DNA from: Macquaria australasica
Lineage: Eukaryota > Chordata > Actinopteri > Centrarchiformes > Percichthyidae
Reading direction: 5' to 3'
Assembly: GCA_005408345.1 (NCBI GenBank)
Contig: SEMN01000102.1
Location: forward strand, 1,178,001-1,242,000
DNA: 64,000 bases
Within the stretch, counting starts at the first letter, position 1; each line of letters begins with the position of its first letter. The notes beneath the pieces were generated by a model. The model worked only from the letters and a program-made list of their open reading frames with translations. It was not told the origin of the DNA and did no database searches. Shown piece after piece: positions 11,390-22,100 of this stretch. The translations under genes and the position numbers were made by a program.

Positions 11390-14300
11390 ATAAGATAAGA
11401 TAAGATAAGCCTTTATTGTCCCACAGCGGGGAAATTTTTTGCGTTGCAGCAGCCAGCAAAAGTGTCATATATAGAAATACAATAAAAATAAATAGAAAAA
11501 TAGTCCTATACACAGTATAGACAGAAATAAATAATAGAGTGACTGAGTGCAGTTGTAAGTATGAACAAATAGATAAGATAAAAAATATTGCACATATATA
11601 ATATACATGTATATGAAAAATATTTCACAGCAACATATGAAGTAGATAACATCATGAATACAATATATGTATGAAGATAATGCACAGCAGCAGATGAAGT
11701 ATAGTAGTGAACAGTCTGCACACTGACAGTCAAGTGTAGATTACCGGGAGTTGTACTGATTATAGAGTCTGACAGCAGCAGGCAGAAAGGACCTACGGTA
11801 CCTCTCCTTCAGACACCGCGGGTGGAGCAGCCGGTCGCTGAAGGAGCTGCCCAGTGCTGAAAGAGTGACATGTAGGGGGTGGGAAGTGTTCTCCAGTAGT
11901 GATGATAGCTTGGCCACCATTCTCCTGCCTCCCACCACCTCCACTGAGTCCAGAGGGCATCCAAGGACAGAGCTGGCCTTCTTAATCAGTCTGTCCAGTC
12001 TCTTCCTATCCCTGGAAGAGATGCCACTGGCCCAACAGGTCACCCCATACAAGACAGCTGATGCCACCACAGAGTCATAGAAAGTCCTCAGGAGCGCACC
12101 CTGCACTCCAAAAGATCTTAGTCTCCTGAGCAAAAAAGAGACGACTCTGGCCCTTTTTAAACAGAGCGTCCGTATTGTCTGACCAGTCCAGTTTGTGTTC
12201 AAGTGAACACCCAGATACTTGTACGATCTCACAATCTCAATGTCCGTTCCCTGGATGTTCACTGGTGTAGGTGGAGGGAGTTTGCGCCTGCCGAAGTCCA
12301 CCACCAGCTCTTTGGTTTTACTCGCGTTGATCTGGAGGCGGTTCTGCTGACACCAACCCACAAAGCCCTGGGTCAGTTCTCTGTACTCCCCATCATCCCC
12401 GTCGGTGATGAGGCCGACGATGGCAGAGTCGTCAGAGAACTTCTGCAGGTGACAGTTCGAAGTGTTATGGGTGAAGTCCGCTGTGTAGAAGGTGAACAGG
12501 AAAGGCGCCAGAACGGTTCCCTGTGGAGCCCCTGTGCTGCAGAGAAGTGTGTCAGACACACAGTCCTGTAACCTCACATACTGTGGTCGGTTTGTGAGGT
12601 AGTCCAGGATCCATGCTGCCAGGTGATGGTCCACCCCAGCGTGCTCCAACTTGTCCCCCAGAATCCTGGGCTGGATGGTGTTAAAAGCACTGGAGAAATC
12701 AAAAAACATGATCCTCACAGTGTTTCCAGCCTTTTCTAGGTGAGAGAGGGATGTGTGAAGTAGGTAAATGACAGCGTCATCCACCCCAATGCGGGGTTGG
12801 TAGGCAAACTGCAGAGGGTCCATACATGGGCTCACCAGCGGACGCAGGTGAACAAGGACCAGTTTCTCCAGGGTCTTCATCAGGTGAGAGGTCAATGCCA
12901 CTGGCCTATAGCCATTGAGGTCCTTGGGGTGTGGGGTCTTCGGCACAGGAACCAGACACGATGTTTTCCACAGTTTTGGCACCCTCCCCAGCTTCAGACT
13001 CAGGTTGAACAGGTGCTCAACAATCCCACACAGCTGGTCCGCACAGGACTTCAGAAGTCTGGAGCTGATGCCGTCTGGGCCCGCCGCCTTCCCCACCCTT
13101 ATCTTCCTCAGTTCGTTTCTCACCTGGGATGTTGTGAGGAACAGCCCGGTTGAGCTTGTAGGGGGCATGAGGGCTGAATGGGGGGTGTTTGCGGGTGTGA
13201 AATGGGGAGATGGGCCCAGCCCAGGCTGTGGTGTGGGTGTATTAAGTGGCTGTAAGCTGAGGGCTGTGGGGAGTGATGAGTGGTGAGATGAGGGAGGGGG
13301 AGGGCTGTAGGCAGGGAGGGTAGATGGTAATGATGGTTGCAGAGGAGACGGGGCAGGGGGAGGGGTAGATGCCTGATCGAATCTGTTGAAGAATACGTTC
13401 AGGTCATCTGCCCACTTCTGATCCCCCGCAGGCCGGGGCTTGGAGTCCATATGGCCCGAGATAGTTTTAAGGCCCCTCCAAACTCCTCTGGTGTTATTTT
13501 GCTGCAGCTGACTCTCCAACTTCATCCTGTAGCTGTTTTTCCCCTCCCTGATCCTCCTCCTCAGCTCTCGCTGGACACTCTTCAACTCCTCCTTGTTACC
13601 CGATACAAAAGCTCTCTTTTTTTCCTTGAGGAGAGCCTTAATATCAGGAGTAATCCAGGGTTTATTGTTGGCGAAACAACGTACAGTCCTAGTGGGGATG
13701 GTGTTTTCCACACAGAAGTTTATGTAATCTGTCAGACAGTCTGTGAGGTTGTCAATATCCTCCCCATGAGCGTCACTAAAAATGTCCCATACAGTAGTGT
13801 CAAAACAATCCTTTAAAGCCTCCTCTGCTCCGTTAGACCACTTCTTCACTGTGCGTGGGACAGCAGGCAGCCTGCGCACAAGAGGTCTGTAGACAGGCCT
13901 GAGATGCACAAGGTTGTGATCAGATCTGCCCAGGGGGGGGAGACTCAATGAGATGTATGCATCCTTGGTGTTGGCATAACATAAGTCCAGTATTCTGTTG
14001 TCTCTGGTATGGCAAGTAACATACTGAGTGAATGTGGGTAGAGAGGAGGACGGAGGGGCATGATTAAAATCACCAGAGATGACGAGGAGGGCATCTGGGT
14101 GTTGTGTCTGCAGCCTGCTTACTGCTGAGAGCAGGACATCACAGGCTGCCTCAGCGTTAGCAGAGGGGGGGATGTAAGCTACCATCACGATGGCATGCGA
14201 GAATTCCCTCGGTAGATAGTTTGGCCTCATGCTAACAGCTAGCAGTTCAATGTTCTTGTCGCAGGTTTGCTCTTTAACAGTGATGTGCCCAGGGTTACAC

Positions 14301-14985
14301 CATCTGTCATTAACAAACATTGCCAGCCCTCCTCCCTTCCTCTTACCGCTCTCCATCGTCCTGTCCGCCCGAAGTAGTTGGAAGCCATTAACTGAAACGT
14401 CCGTATCCGGAGTTAGCGCGGTTAGCCAAGTCTCCGTGAATAGCATGATGCTACACTCCCGGTATTCCCTCTGATGCCGGGTCAGCGCCGCCAGCTCGTC
14501 CATCTTGTTGGTGATAGATCTTACATTCCCCATGATGATCGATGGGAGGATGGGTGTATAACGTCTTCTCCTGGCGCGGCGCTGAGCCCCCGCTCGGCTT
14601 CCCCGTCTCCTCCTCCTCAGCTCGCGGGGCACATCAGGTCTCTCCCCGGGTGGTAGCACTGCTGTGTGGCGGAGAGCCAACAGCTGATCCCTGGTGTAAA
14701 CAACGGAGTCACCATGGCAGCCGGCGGTAACTATGGACGCCGTCTCTAAGGGCATCAGCAGTCCCGTCTCCACAAACGACAAACAAAACGTCCAAAAAAC
14801 TCCAAAGATGCCAAAAAATAGCAAAATAACAAGTACTAAAAATACATAGCAAATACATACAGATATATAGCAAAAAAGAACGACTATACTTCACTAGCAA
14901 ACTAGTAAACTCAAAAAAAACTCAAACCGCGAACGGGAGCTGCTGCAACAGGCTGCCACTCACAGCGGCGCCGGAACGAAAAGCA
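11390..14985 (-). mobile_element. Near full-length CR1/L2/Rex-type LINE retrotransposon
   Basis: The element is about 3.6 kb and lies on the minus strand. Its 3' end is at about 11,390, in a short GATAA tandem array (TTATC in element sense), directly preceded in element sense by TTTCCCCGCTGTGGGACAAT and AAAG. This is a tail seen in fish CR1/L2-superclade LINEs, where the 3' end forms a small hairpin and short tandem repeats replace poly-A. The GC-rich 5' end lies near 14,940-14,985. One long frame (11,741-14,824) encodes endonuclease and reverse transcriptase without interruption. No separate ORF1 is seen, and I could not identify target-site duplications, so both boundaries are approximate. 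Confidence 0.85.
11741..14824 (-). CDS. LINE ORF2 polyprotein: AP-type endonuclease plus reverse transcriptase
   Basis: The 1027-residue frame is open throughout. The endonuclease domain occupies about residues 95-310, with ETWL (131-134, metal-binding Glu), SGDFNHA (Asp252) and RSDHN (301-303 SDH); this type nicks target DNA to prime reverse transcription. A Pro/Ser-rich linker covers about 485-560. The reverse transcriptase runs from about 575 to 900, with AGPDGISS, GYRPVALTS, FFDFSSAFNTI (catalytic Asp709), GAPQGTVLAPFLF and KFSDDSAIVG (Asp798/799; the usual Ala or Tyr position is Ser), then LQINASKTKELVVDF. All catalytic residues I know for this fold are present. An Arg-rich basic stretch lies at about 70-88. 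The true start is unclear: the first Met gives 27 hydrophobic residues of doubtful reality, and conserved sequence begins near residue 42. It is an insertion, not a host gene. Confidence 0.88.
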   Translation of the reverse strand: MLFFGIFGVFWTFCLSFVETGLLMPLETASIVTAGCHGDSVVYTRDQLLALRHTAVLPPGERPDVPRELRRRRRGSRAGAQRRARRRRYTPILPSIIMGNVRSITNKMDELAALTRHQREYRECSIMLFTETWLTALTPDTDVSVNGFQLLRADRTMESGKRKGGGLAMFVNDRWCNPGHITVKEQTCDKNIELLAVSMRPNYLPREFSHAIVMVAYIPPSANAEAACDVLLSAVSRLQTQHPDALLVISGDFNHAPPSSSLPTFTQYVTCHTRDNRILDLCYANTKDAYISLSLPPLGRSDHNLVHLRPVYRPLVRRLPAVPRTVKKWSNGAEEALKDCFDTTVWDIFSDAHGEDIDNLTDCLTDYINFCVENTIPTRTVRCFANNKPWITPDIKALLKEKKRAFVSGNKEELKSVQRELRRRIREGKNSYRMKLESQLQQNNTRGVWRGLKTISGHMDSKPRPAGDQKWADDLNVFFNRFDQASTPPPAPSPLQPSLPSTLPAYSPPPPSSHHSSLPTALSLQPLNTPTPQPGLGPSPHFTPANTPHSALMPPTSSTGLFLTTSQVRNELRKIRVGKAAGPDGISSRLLKSCADQLCGIVEHLFNLSLKLGRVPKLWKTSCLVPVPKTPHPKDLNGYRPVALTSHLMKTLEKLVLVHLRPLVSPCMDPLQFAYQPRIGVDDAVIYLLHTSLSHLEKAGNTVRIMFFDFSSAFNTIQPRILGDKLEHAGVDHHLAAWILDYLTNRPQYVRLQDCVSDTLLCSTGAPQGTVLAPFLFTFYTADFTHNTSNCHLQKFSDDSAIVGLITDGDDGEYRELTQGFVGWCQQNRLQINASKTKELVVDFGRRKLPPPTPVNIQGTDIEIVRSYKYLGVHLNTNWTGQTIRTLCLKRARVVSFLLRRLRSFGVQGALLRTFYDSVVASAVLYGVTCWASGISSRDRKRLDRLIKKASSVLGCPLDSVEVVGGRRMVAKLSSLLENTSHPLHVTLSALGSSFSDRLLHPRCLKERYRRSFLPAAVRLYNQYNSR

Positions 14986-15609
14986 TACAATACATACAAT
15001 ACAGAGGAACATGATATTTTACTTTTTATTTTGAAACTTACATGCCTAAATTCCAAGATTCCTTTGATAACTCTTATCCATCCCTAAATTAATCGACAAA
15101 ATACGTTGTTTGTCCTCTAGAACAAGCCACAGAAAAGTTTTCTGACCTGACGTCCTTATCAACACGCCTTTCAAAACTGGTACAAATCAATAATAATGTT
15201 AGCACTGATTCACACTAGACTTTACTTTTCGTTTATGTTATTTCAGCACCTGCTGAGTCATCGTCAGCTCCTGCACACTCAGGCTCAGTCCGCACTACTA
15301 CGTTTGTGTTTTAAAACGCATAACTTTTGCTATGTTTACACCTAGCATCCACACTACTCCGGTGTTTAATAACCCCTAAAATGGAGACCTTTTAAAACGC
15401 TGCTGGCCCCGTTTGGTTTAAGATTGTGTTTTATTGAGGACGAGCAAAAACGGAGGTGTTCTAAAATAATGACGCAGACACCCACGTTTTCTTCCTGATT
15501 GGGTCTAATCAGCCACGATGTGTCCTTCCCTGATTTGTCACGTCCCTATCACAAACATCAGCCTTGACTACCAGCGGTTAATTCAACATTAATAACGAAC
15601 AACACTTAC

Positions 15610-15675
15610 CTTCAGAAACAGCTCCACCTGGTCGTCGGTCCAAGCAGAGAAACCTCTGCTCTTACTTTTCTCCAT
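15610..15675 (-). pseudogene. Orphan SANT/Myb-like first exon, likely transposon-derived
   Basis: On the minus strand an ATG at 15,673-15,675 opens MEKSKSRGFSAWTDDQVELF followed by LK, then a consensus donor GTAAGTG whose GT is at 15,608-15,609. The WTDDQVELFL segment looks like the start of a SANT/Myb-type DNA-binding helix, as found in accessory proteins of PIF/Harbinger elements and in related fish repeat genes. The surrounding sequence (about 15,260-15,900) resembles repeat DNA. I see no matching second exon further along the minus strand, so this is most likely the broken first exon of a mobile-element gene. Function beyond the motif is not supported. Confidence 0.4.
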
Positions 15676-18600
15676 TGCTGTTCTTCCTTCCTGTTTACAC
15701 CGGCACGTGCATGCCCAGTGCACGTGAATGGTCACGTGATATGCGCGTCCAGGCGTGCAGTATGGATGGAGATTATTTCTGAAAAGGTGATGAAACGCTT
15801 GTGTGTACGGAGATAGTGTGGATGTTACTTCAGTGTCGTGTTCATCCTGCATTATACAAAGGAGGGAGGAGGGGGTCTAGCTAGCGTTAGCTGTGTCTCT
15901 TTCATGGGTCGAGTTGTGGTGATGGCAAATGACAGTCTCTCAGCAGAAAAATAAAACGTCTTCATTTTGATAAAGAAATAAAAAAATAAATGTACCCAAT
16001 AAGTACAATTAAAAACAAAAAACAATACTGATACTGATTTCTAGGCAAAATTTATTGTAAACTCAGTTTGACTTTAAGCCCTGCCGAAAAGGCAGCACAT
16101 ACTTTTGCTAATCTGAATTTTTATTTATTATCATTGATTACAAATTGACAACATTGTAGATCTTAGGAAAATATAATTGTGCAGCTCAACAAATTTAGCA
16201 AAGGTTTAAGGGGGTTTACACTGTTATATATATACTGTATGTGTATGTTTTAATGTCATGTCACATAATCTGCCATATAGTCATAGCCTTCTGATCATGT
16301 ACACAACTTGATTTTTATAAAGATTTTTTGTAACGCTTTAGATTACAGCCCGCAACGTACAGCGCAATTACTCCAGTTACAGTGTAATCTTTTGTACTTA
16401 CAGTGTACCAGTACAGTACGTACCAAGTAGGTACAGGGGAACAGTTATGGAATAAGGGGGTAACAATACGGGATTTTACAAAGAATTTATGCCGTAGTTA
16501 TTTTTTAACTACCTGGTATCTATTCTGTTATTACAAAGTATTTATGACCTACTGAGTAACACTCTGGACGTTTGGGAGAAATTTAGAGAGAATGTATACT
16601 GTACACTGGCTAACCCCCTGCTGTGTTGTGCAGTAGCTGGTATTTCTAATCTTCAAGCTGTTTTCTTTAATAGGGTCAGTCAGCTGTCTGTCCGTCTCGG
16701 ACCATCTGCTCAGACTGTGGGAAGAACAACACATAGACCCAGTTTTATAAGAACATTTAAAGTGTCACAGCAGCTGCCCTCAGAACAGACTTGACTTGAG
16801 GACACATCTTTTAAAACTTTTAAACAAGGAAAGATGAACTGCATGTGTGCTAATAATGTCTGGAAGGTTTTCACAGTTATATTTCAAGACACTGTCCATT
16901 GGCTAGAGAGAGGCATCTGTTTATTCAAACTGAAAGACAGCTGGAAGAGTTTTTTTGATGCCTGCCAGTGTGTTTAATTTCTCTATTGTGCTTATACGCA
17001 GTGACAGTTTTATGGACGTCTGGGGAAATGGATCCGTCTGTGTTTTGACACGTAACTCTCCAAATAAAAAAATTATCCACCACAAAAGTGAAGGTAATAG
17101 AGGATTTAATGTTGTATCTGTGGGTTGGTGTGGTTTCATATTTTGCATCTTGGAATCATTTCACCGTTGGGTTGTAAATTATTCTGTTTTTATAATTTTG
17201 TTTTCAAAGCGCTGGATGAAAAAAAAAAAGATTCATGATGTTTTGCAAATGATTGCAGTTTTGTCAGAGGGGCTTCTATTGTATGAAGAGAACAGTATTG
17301 GATCCTGCAGGATTAACATTACCTTCTCAAAACTCAGCTGTTGAAATTCTTAAAATGTACCTGTTTGTTAGTTAACAAAGTCAGTGGGGACAATCACAAG
17401 TTTAAATCCAGCTGTGATGAGTTGAGTGGAGTTGAAACTAAGAGCTTTTTACAAGCTGTATTTTTGTATTTACACATACAGTATTTAACCGCTCACAATG
17501 TCTTTGTGAAACTAGTTTCTGGGTCCTTTATTTACTGCAACTGCAGTGAACAAAAGGCCTTCATTTGAAACAGGTTTATATTAGAGGAATACAAGACTTC
17601 ATTTCTAATTTCCCATTATAGGTAAATCTTATCTTTAGTAAGAAGCCTCCATTTTTTCTGTTGTGCTTCTGTTTTAATTTGCTGTTGATGTTGTTTATAA
17701 TGCAGCACAAATTCAATCAGTGCAACAATAGTCATGTCATACTCACCACTCTGCTGCTATAAGTTTAATTGAATTTATTTGATGATTAAAAGTGCAGAAT
17801 AACTTGAATAACAAGGATTAAAACACAATGACGCCTAAAAGGCTTACTTCCATTATGGTCCTTCAACTTACAACAGTCTCTCTTCTCTAACAGAAAAAAC
17901 CTTGTTTTAATTCAATAATTCTTTCCAATTTCTTCCACTTTGCTGTTTTTTTTATCGCTGTAAAGCTACCATCAATGAAACTCCACACTTCCTGTGCAAA
18001 TGTTTTACATTAAAAGCCTTCCAACAGCTCAAAGAGCATAGTCCCTCCTGTTCCTGCAGTTGCTGGAGTACTCTTATTTTGATGTTGAGTTCCATTGATG
18101 GCAACTTAACAGTCTTCGAAAAAAAATAAAAAATAAAACAAAGCAAGGAGAAGTGAATTAATTAATGAATGAAATCTGTGTTGCTGATAGAGAAGAGAAA
18201 CTCAGAGCAGCAGAGTATGACATGACTCTGTTCTGCTGATGGAATTAGTGCTGTGGAAGTGTACATTATTCTGTATTTCCTATGTGAACTATTAGAGTAC
18301 AGTTTCTGGATATAATTTAAGACTCTGAATACCAGCTTTTATTTCTGCAAATTTACGCTACACATTCAAGAAGAGGAACATTTTAATCTCAATAATAAGT
18401 ATCCAATACTCAGCAGCCAACTCTTTCCATGTTGTAACATATATCTGAAAATGTATATTCTACTTTAACAATCCTGTTTCTCAGACAGCAGGATACCAGC
18501 TCTAATGCCACATTTTGCTGCTGAGGAGAGAACCAGATGGAGCGACACTGCAGCGAAATGAACCGATGTGTTCAATAACTACTGTAAAATATGGACTAGT

Positions 18601-19062
18601 AATGCATTCTCTGCATTGTTCTCTGTCTTGTATGTGGCTGCAGGAGACACTAATGATTGATTTTTTTTTCCTTTTAAATACGTTAGGTCTGCTATACATC
18701 AGTTAACAGTCATTACGTAACTATGTCTACAATCCAGTCCCCATCTTAAAGACTACATCACAGATTGCTTGACACCGGACACTATGGTAACTGTGACTAA
18801 AAACAAACAACCACGTTTCCCCACTTGTTTTCTCAAGTGTTGGTCTCGATTGTTCAACAACTCCCCCAACCCACCACCACCACTTCCAAACCCTTCCTGG
18901 CTTTTCCTCCATCGCCATCAATCTCACTCCATTTGTTTTCAAACATTGCTCCCCTCTGTGACTCACAGCACTCGGTTAGAGTTCAACATCTCTCTGCCTT
19001 ACAGCTGTCTGTCCACTTGCAGATTTAGCATATGGGAATCAGCAAAATCTCTCTTGATACTG

Positions 19063-19095
19063 GGCCCATAGCCCGCGGTGTGAGGGCTATGGGCC
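19063..19095. other. GC-rich perfect 12-bp hairpin
   Basis: The arms GGCCCATAGCCC (19,063-19,074) and GGGCTATGGGCC (19,084-19,095) are perfect inverted copies around a 9-nt loop. The local GC content stands out from the AT-rich surroundings. No gene is attached, and its role is unknown. Confidence 0.7.
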
Positions 19096-20844
19096 TGAAA
19101 CCAGATGTGGAGCTTCCGTTAAAGTGTCCTATCTCACCATCGTGCCCTTCGGCTGCGCCAACAAACAAGACTTAAAACCCTGAAGCTTGATTTGTTGCTG
19201 ATGATAGAAATGAGTGATGGTTATGGAAAATGTAAGCTCCCTAATTCACATACTCTGATAAAAGCCTTTTTATTATTTTATTTTTTTTTGCAATGAAATT
19301 TGTCAAACAGACAAATGGCTTGACTTTCCACAGCTGAGTATCAACTGTGTTTTCAACCAGAATAACCTTTATTAGGTCTAATTGGCAGGGTGGATCCAGA
19401 TCATGCTTCTTGAATTTGGCTGTTGAAAGTGGATGGAGAAAAGCTGTGGTCCGTCTGTTAGATTCAGTGTAATCAAATTCTGCTCAAATGGAAGGGGAGA
19501 GTCACGAGTATGTTTGAATGATGTTTTTTGCAACCGCACATGTTTCTTATGTCTGTGGAAAACACTCCCACATGAATAATTACCACTGCAGCTTGAGATA
19601 CTCAGATAGTTACATGAAGCACAACAACATTTTTGCACAACACATATTTGTGCATTGAGTGAAACAGAAACAAAAGATAATCAAACTGGAGCAAGGAAAA
19701 AGATTCTGGGGGAATTTAGTACCATAATTCCAGATACAAGTGCATCTACAAATAGTTGGCTAAAACTACCTTACTCTGAACTATACATACTGCCTCAGAT
19801 TATGTATTGTTAATTAAGATCATTATGTATTGCACAGTCATTCCAAAGTATGTCTCAGAAGGTGTGTGCTCTCCTCTGCCTCTGTTCTACACTCATCTTA
19901 CCTTATCTAAGACCACGTAAAGCTACTATTCACCAACTCAGGAGACCTCTGGATCTCTCTTAATTTTAAGAAATTTAATTTTAAGAATAAGTCAAATGAA
20001 GTTTGATAGCTTTTTTTTTTAAGTTTGTGAGCAGGAGTAAAAGTGAAGGATTTTAACTTTTATCTTTCACTGAAGTCCAAAATTTCTCTTTTAGCAGTTT
20101 GATAAATACAGGTCTTGGTCTTCAAAATCTAAATTCCACCAAAATTCCATATTGCTCATCACTTTTTTTTCTGGCTAAGAAGCCAAAATAACTGTTATTT
20201 TTCGGCACTTATTAGTCTTCAAAACCTGCAGCTACAACCCTGAATGTGAGATCTGAGCAGCAAAAAAATATTCAAATTTTGATCTAAAAGAGAAAGTCAC
20301 AAAACATGCCATAGTCTTCTGAGCATGTCCATCTCTGGGCAATTTCATTCTTAGAAAAAAAGATGTTTATAATACTGTAAGGGTTAGCCTGTAACAAAAA
20401 GAGAAAAAACGTGTAATATCTATAGATATTTTTGTACATTTATGATAAACAAAATTCAACATGATCAGGATCAACAAGAATGTGGTTGGGTGTTTAATGG
20501 TAAAAAAAAAAGGCAGGCAAAACTCAAGGTAAAGACAGATGATTAACACATAAAGAAAAACAACTTTGAAGAAAGTCAGCTGTAATCCTGAAAATAAAAA
20601 TGATATGTCTTATCTACTTTTTAATATCTTGTTTTCAGATGATGAAGCTGTTCCAATGGCTGGGTGTTACAGACTTCAACTTCAAAATCCAGATAAAATT
20701 GCTTGGAAAACACTCGTAGAAGACGTATTACAACTGTAACTAGCTTACGTGATGCAGTCTTGTAATAATTAGATAAAAGTCAAGGTTTATAAGCCCCATT
20801 TTTCTTTACTGAGGGACAGAGGAATTTGGAGGGGAGGCTCTGGG

Positions 20845-21306
20845 AGGCTAAAATTATGAAACATTTGAGGCAAAGCTAAATGTTTTGCTTCCTAAACTGA
20901 CCCCCCCTTGCACATATTTAGCAATGATCTCCACAGAATATTCTTGGCTCTTGTAGAAATCCTCAGGTTGAATAGAATATCAGTTGCTTTTGGCGGGCTT
21001 GGAAATGACCCTAAATCCACAGTTGTTTGGTTTCACAATTCAAGAGTTAGGGATCAGAGGAATCTCTGGAGCAGGATGTATGAGATCTTTTGTGTTATTT
21101 AAAAAAAAAGTATGCTAAGAAAGTCTATTTATGCACTAAAAGAGAGGATATTATTGGAATGAAAAGGAATTAATATCAGTGTTGACAGACTGAACTGGAA
21201 ACAACTTACTTACAACTCACATTTCTGTCTGATAAGAGAAAGGATCCCCTCTAAACACATCACAAACTCCCCCGCTGATCCCTGCATTCACACCCACACA
21301 CATACA
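20845..21306. repeat. Local duplication, copy 1 (block order A-B-C)
   Basis: Three blocks recur about 2.3 kb downstream: A (20,845-20,896), B (20,995-21,055) and C (21,101-21,306). Identity to the second copy is high by eye. Block C runs directly into a (CA)n tract. None of the blocks codes for a recognisable protein. Confidence 0.8.
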
Positions 21307-21339
21307 CACAGATACCCACAATCACACACATAGAAAAAC

Positions 21340-21354
21340 ATACAATCAAATAAC

Positions 21355-21422
<68 letters not shown>
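21340..21422. repeat. (CA)n microsatellite
   Basis: A long, nearly uninterrupted CA dinucleotide array; further CA-rich sequence flanks it at 21,288-21,340 and 21,423-21,445. Confidence 0.95.
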
Positions 21423-21423
<1 letters not shown>

Positions 21424-21746
21424 TTGCACAAATATACACACACATTCTCTCATTTCCTGGCATGAAAGACAAGCTGAGGTGTCAGACGTCAGGCATTCTC
21501 ACATGACTAGCGCTCTCATCTGCTTTCACTTACTCTCACCATCCACATGTCATGACCCTGGCACAGAGCACCACTGGCTCGGGAACTCGTTGCGTTGCTC
21601 GGCGTGGATGTTTCCAAGTATTAACTTCTTTTTCTTTCTTCTCTGTTTTTGCACTTTTTGTCTAACAAACAACCTTTGTCATGTCTCTTTTTCATTTATC
21701 CACCCTATAACACATCAGCTGTTAATGATATGCCTCACAGTCTTGG

Positions 21747-21790
21747 TAACTGTTGTATACCACCACATACTTGGTGGTATACAACAGTTA
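21747..21790. other. Perfect 19-bp inverted repeat with 6-nt loop
   Basis: The left arm TAACTGTTGTATACCACCA (21,747-21,765) is followed by the loop CATACT and a perfect reverse-complement arm (21,772-21,790). The short loop and lack of mismatches suggest a young palindromic insertion, a tiny foldback element, or an RNA hairpin. I do not recognise a known microRNA in it. Confidence 0.8.
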
Positions 21791-21979
21791 AAGAAGTACT
21801 CCAGTGTTTTAGTAATGTGATTCCATAACATTGGGAGACTTACAAGAGTCCCTTAAAAAAAACAATGGTTAAAGTCAGAGCAGCAGAGCCCGAGACATCC
21901 TGACTTTTAGTCCTTAATATGGAATGAGCTCTGAAAACGTGAGTTAGCTGTGGGCTACAACTTGAGCCCCTTTCTTACA

Positions 21980-22100
21980 TTTTGGCAAATTGGCACCATT
22001 GAAAGTACGCTGAATTAGCTATTAGCAGTTCCTGTTTGTAGTATACTCACGGATGTACAGACTACTATCACTGGATTACTTTGATACTTAAAAACGTGAT
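21980..22100. repeat. Dispersed repeat copy (partner near 47.5 kb)
   Basis: The stretch around GCTGAATTAGCTATTAGCAG and GATTACTTTGATACTT recurs, reverse-complemented, at about 47,480-47,575 inside a brox intron. The shared length is about 95 bp with moderate divergence, so this is an interspersed repeat family of unknown class. Confidence 0.7.

Larger units (their letters stand above)
14986..20840. other. Intergenic stretch with repeat fragments, no host gene
   Basis: No host gene is supported. The 15,260-15,900 part looks transposon-derived (see the SANT-like exon). The 16,330-16,560 part carries phrases such as CAATTACTCCAGTTACAGTG that recur in fish genomes and is probably an old inverted-repeat element. 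A 12-bp GC-rich hairpin lies at 19,063-19,095. The remainder is AT-rich with short unrelated frames, including a 129-codon open frame at 16,955-17,344 that resembles no family. Confidence 0.5.

Noticed and set aside
12203..14730. Many plus-strand open frames of 60-159 codons
   Set aside because: They lie opposite the LINE ORF2 and reflect its codon composition.
16955..17344. 129-codon open frame on the plus strand
   Set aside because: No recognisable domain, composition typical of AT-rich non-coding DNA, and no splice support.
21747..21790. Annotated microRNA gene
   Set aside because: The loop is only 6 nt and the stem 19 bp with no known mature sequence; listed as a hairpin only.
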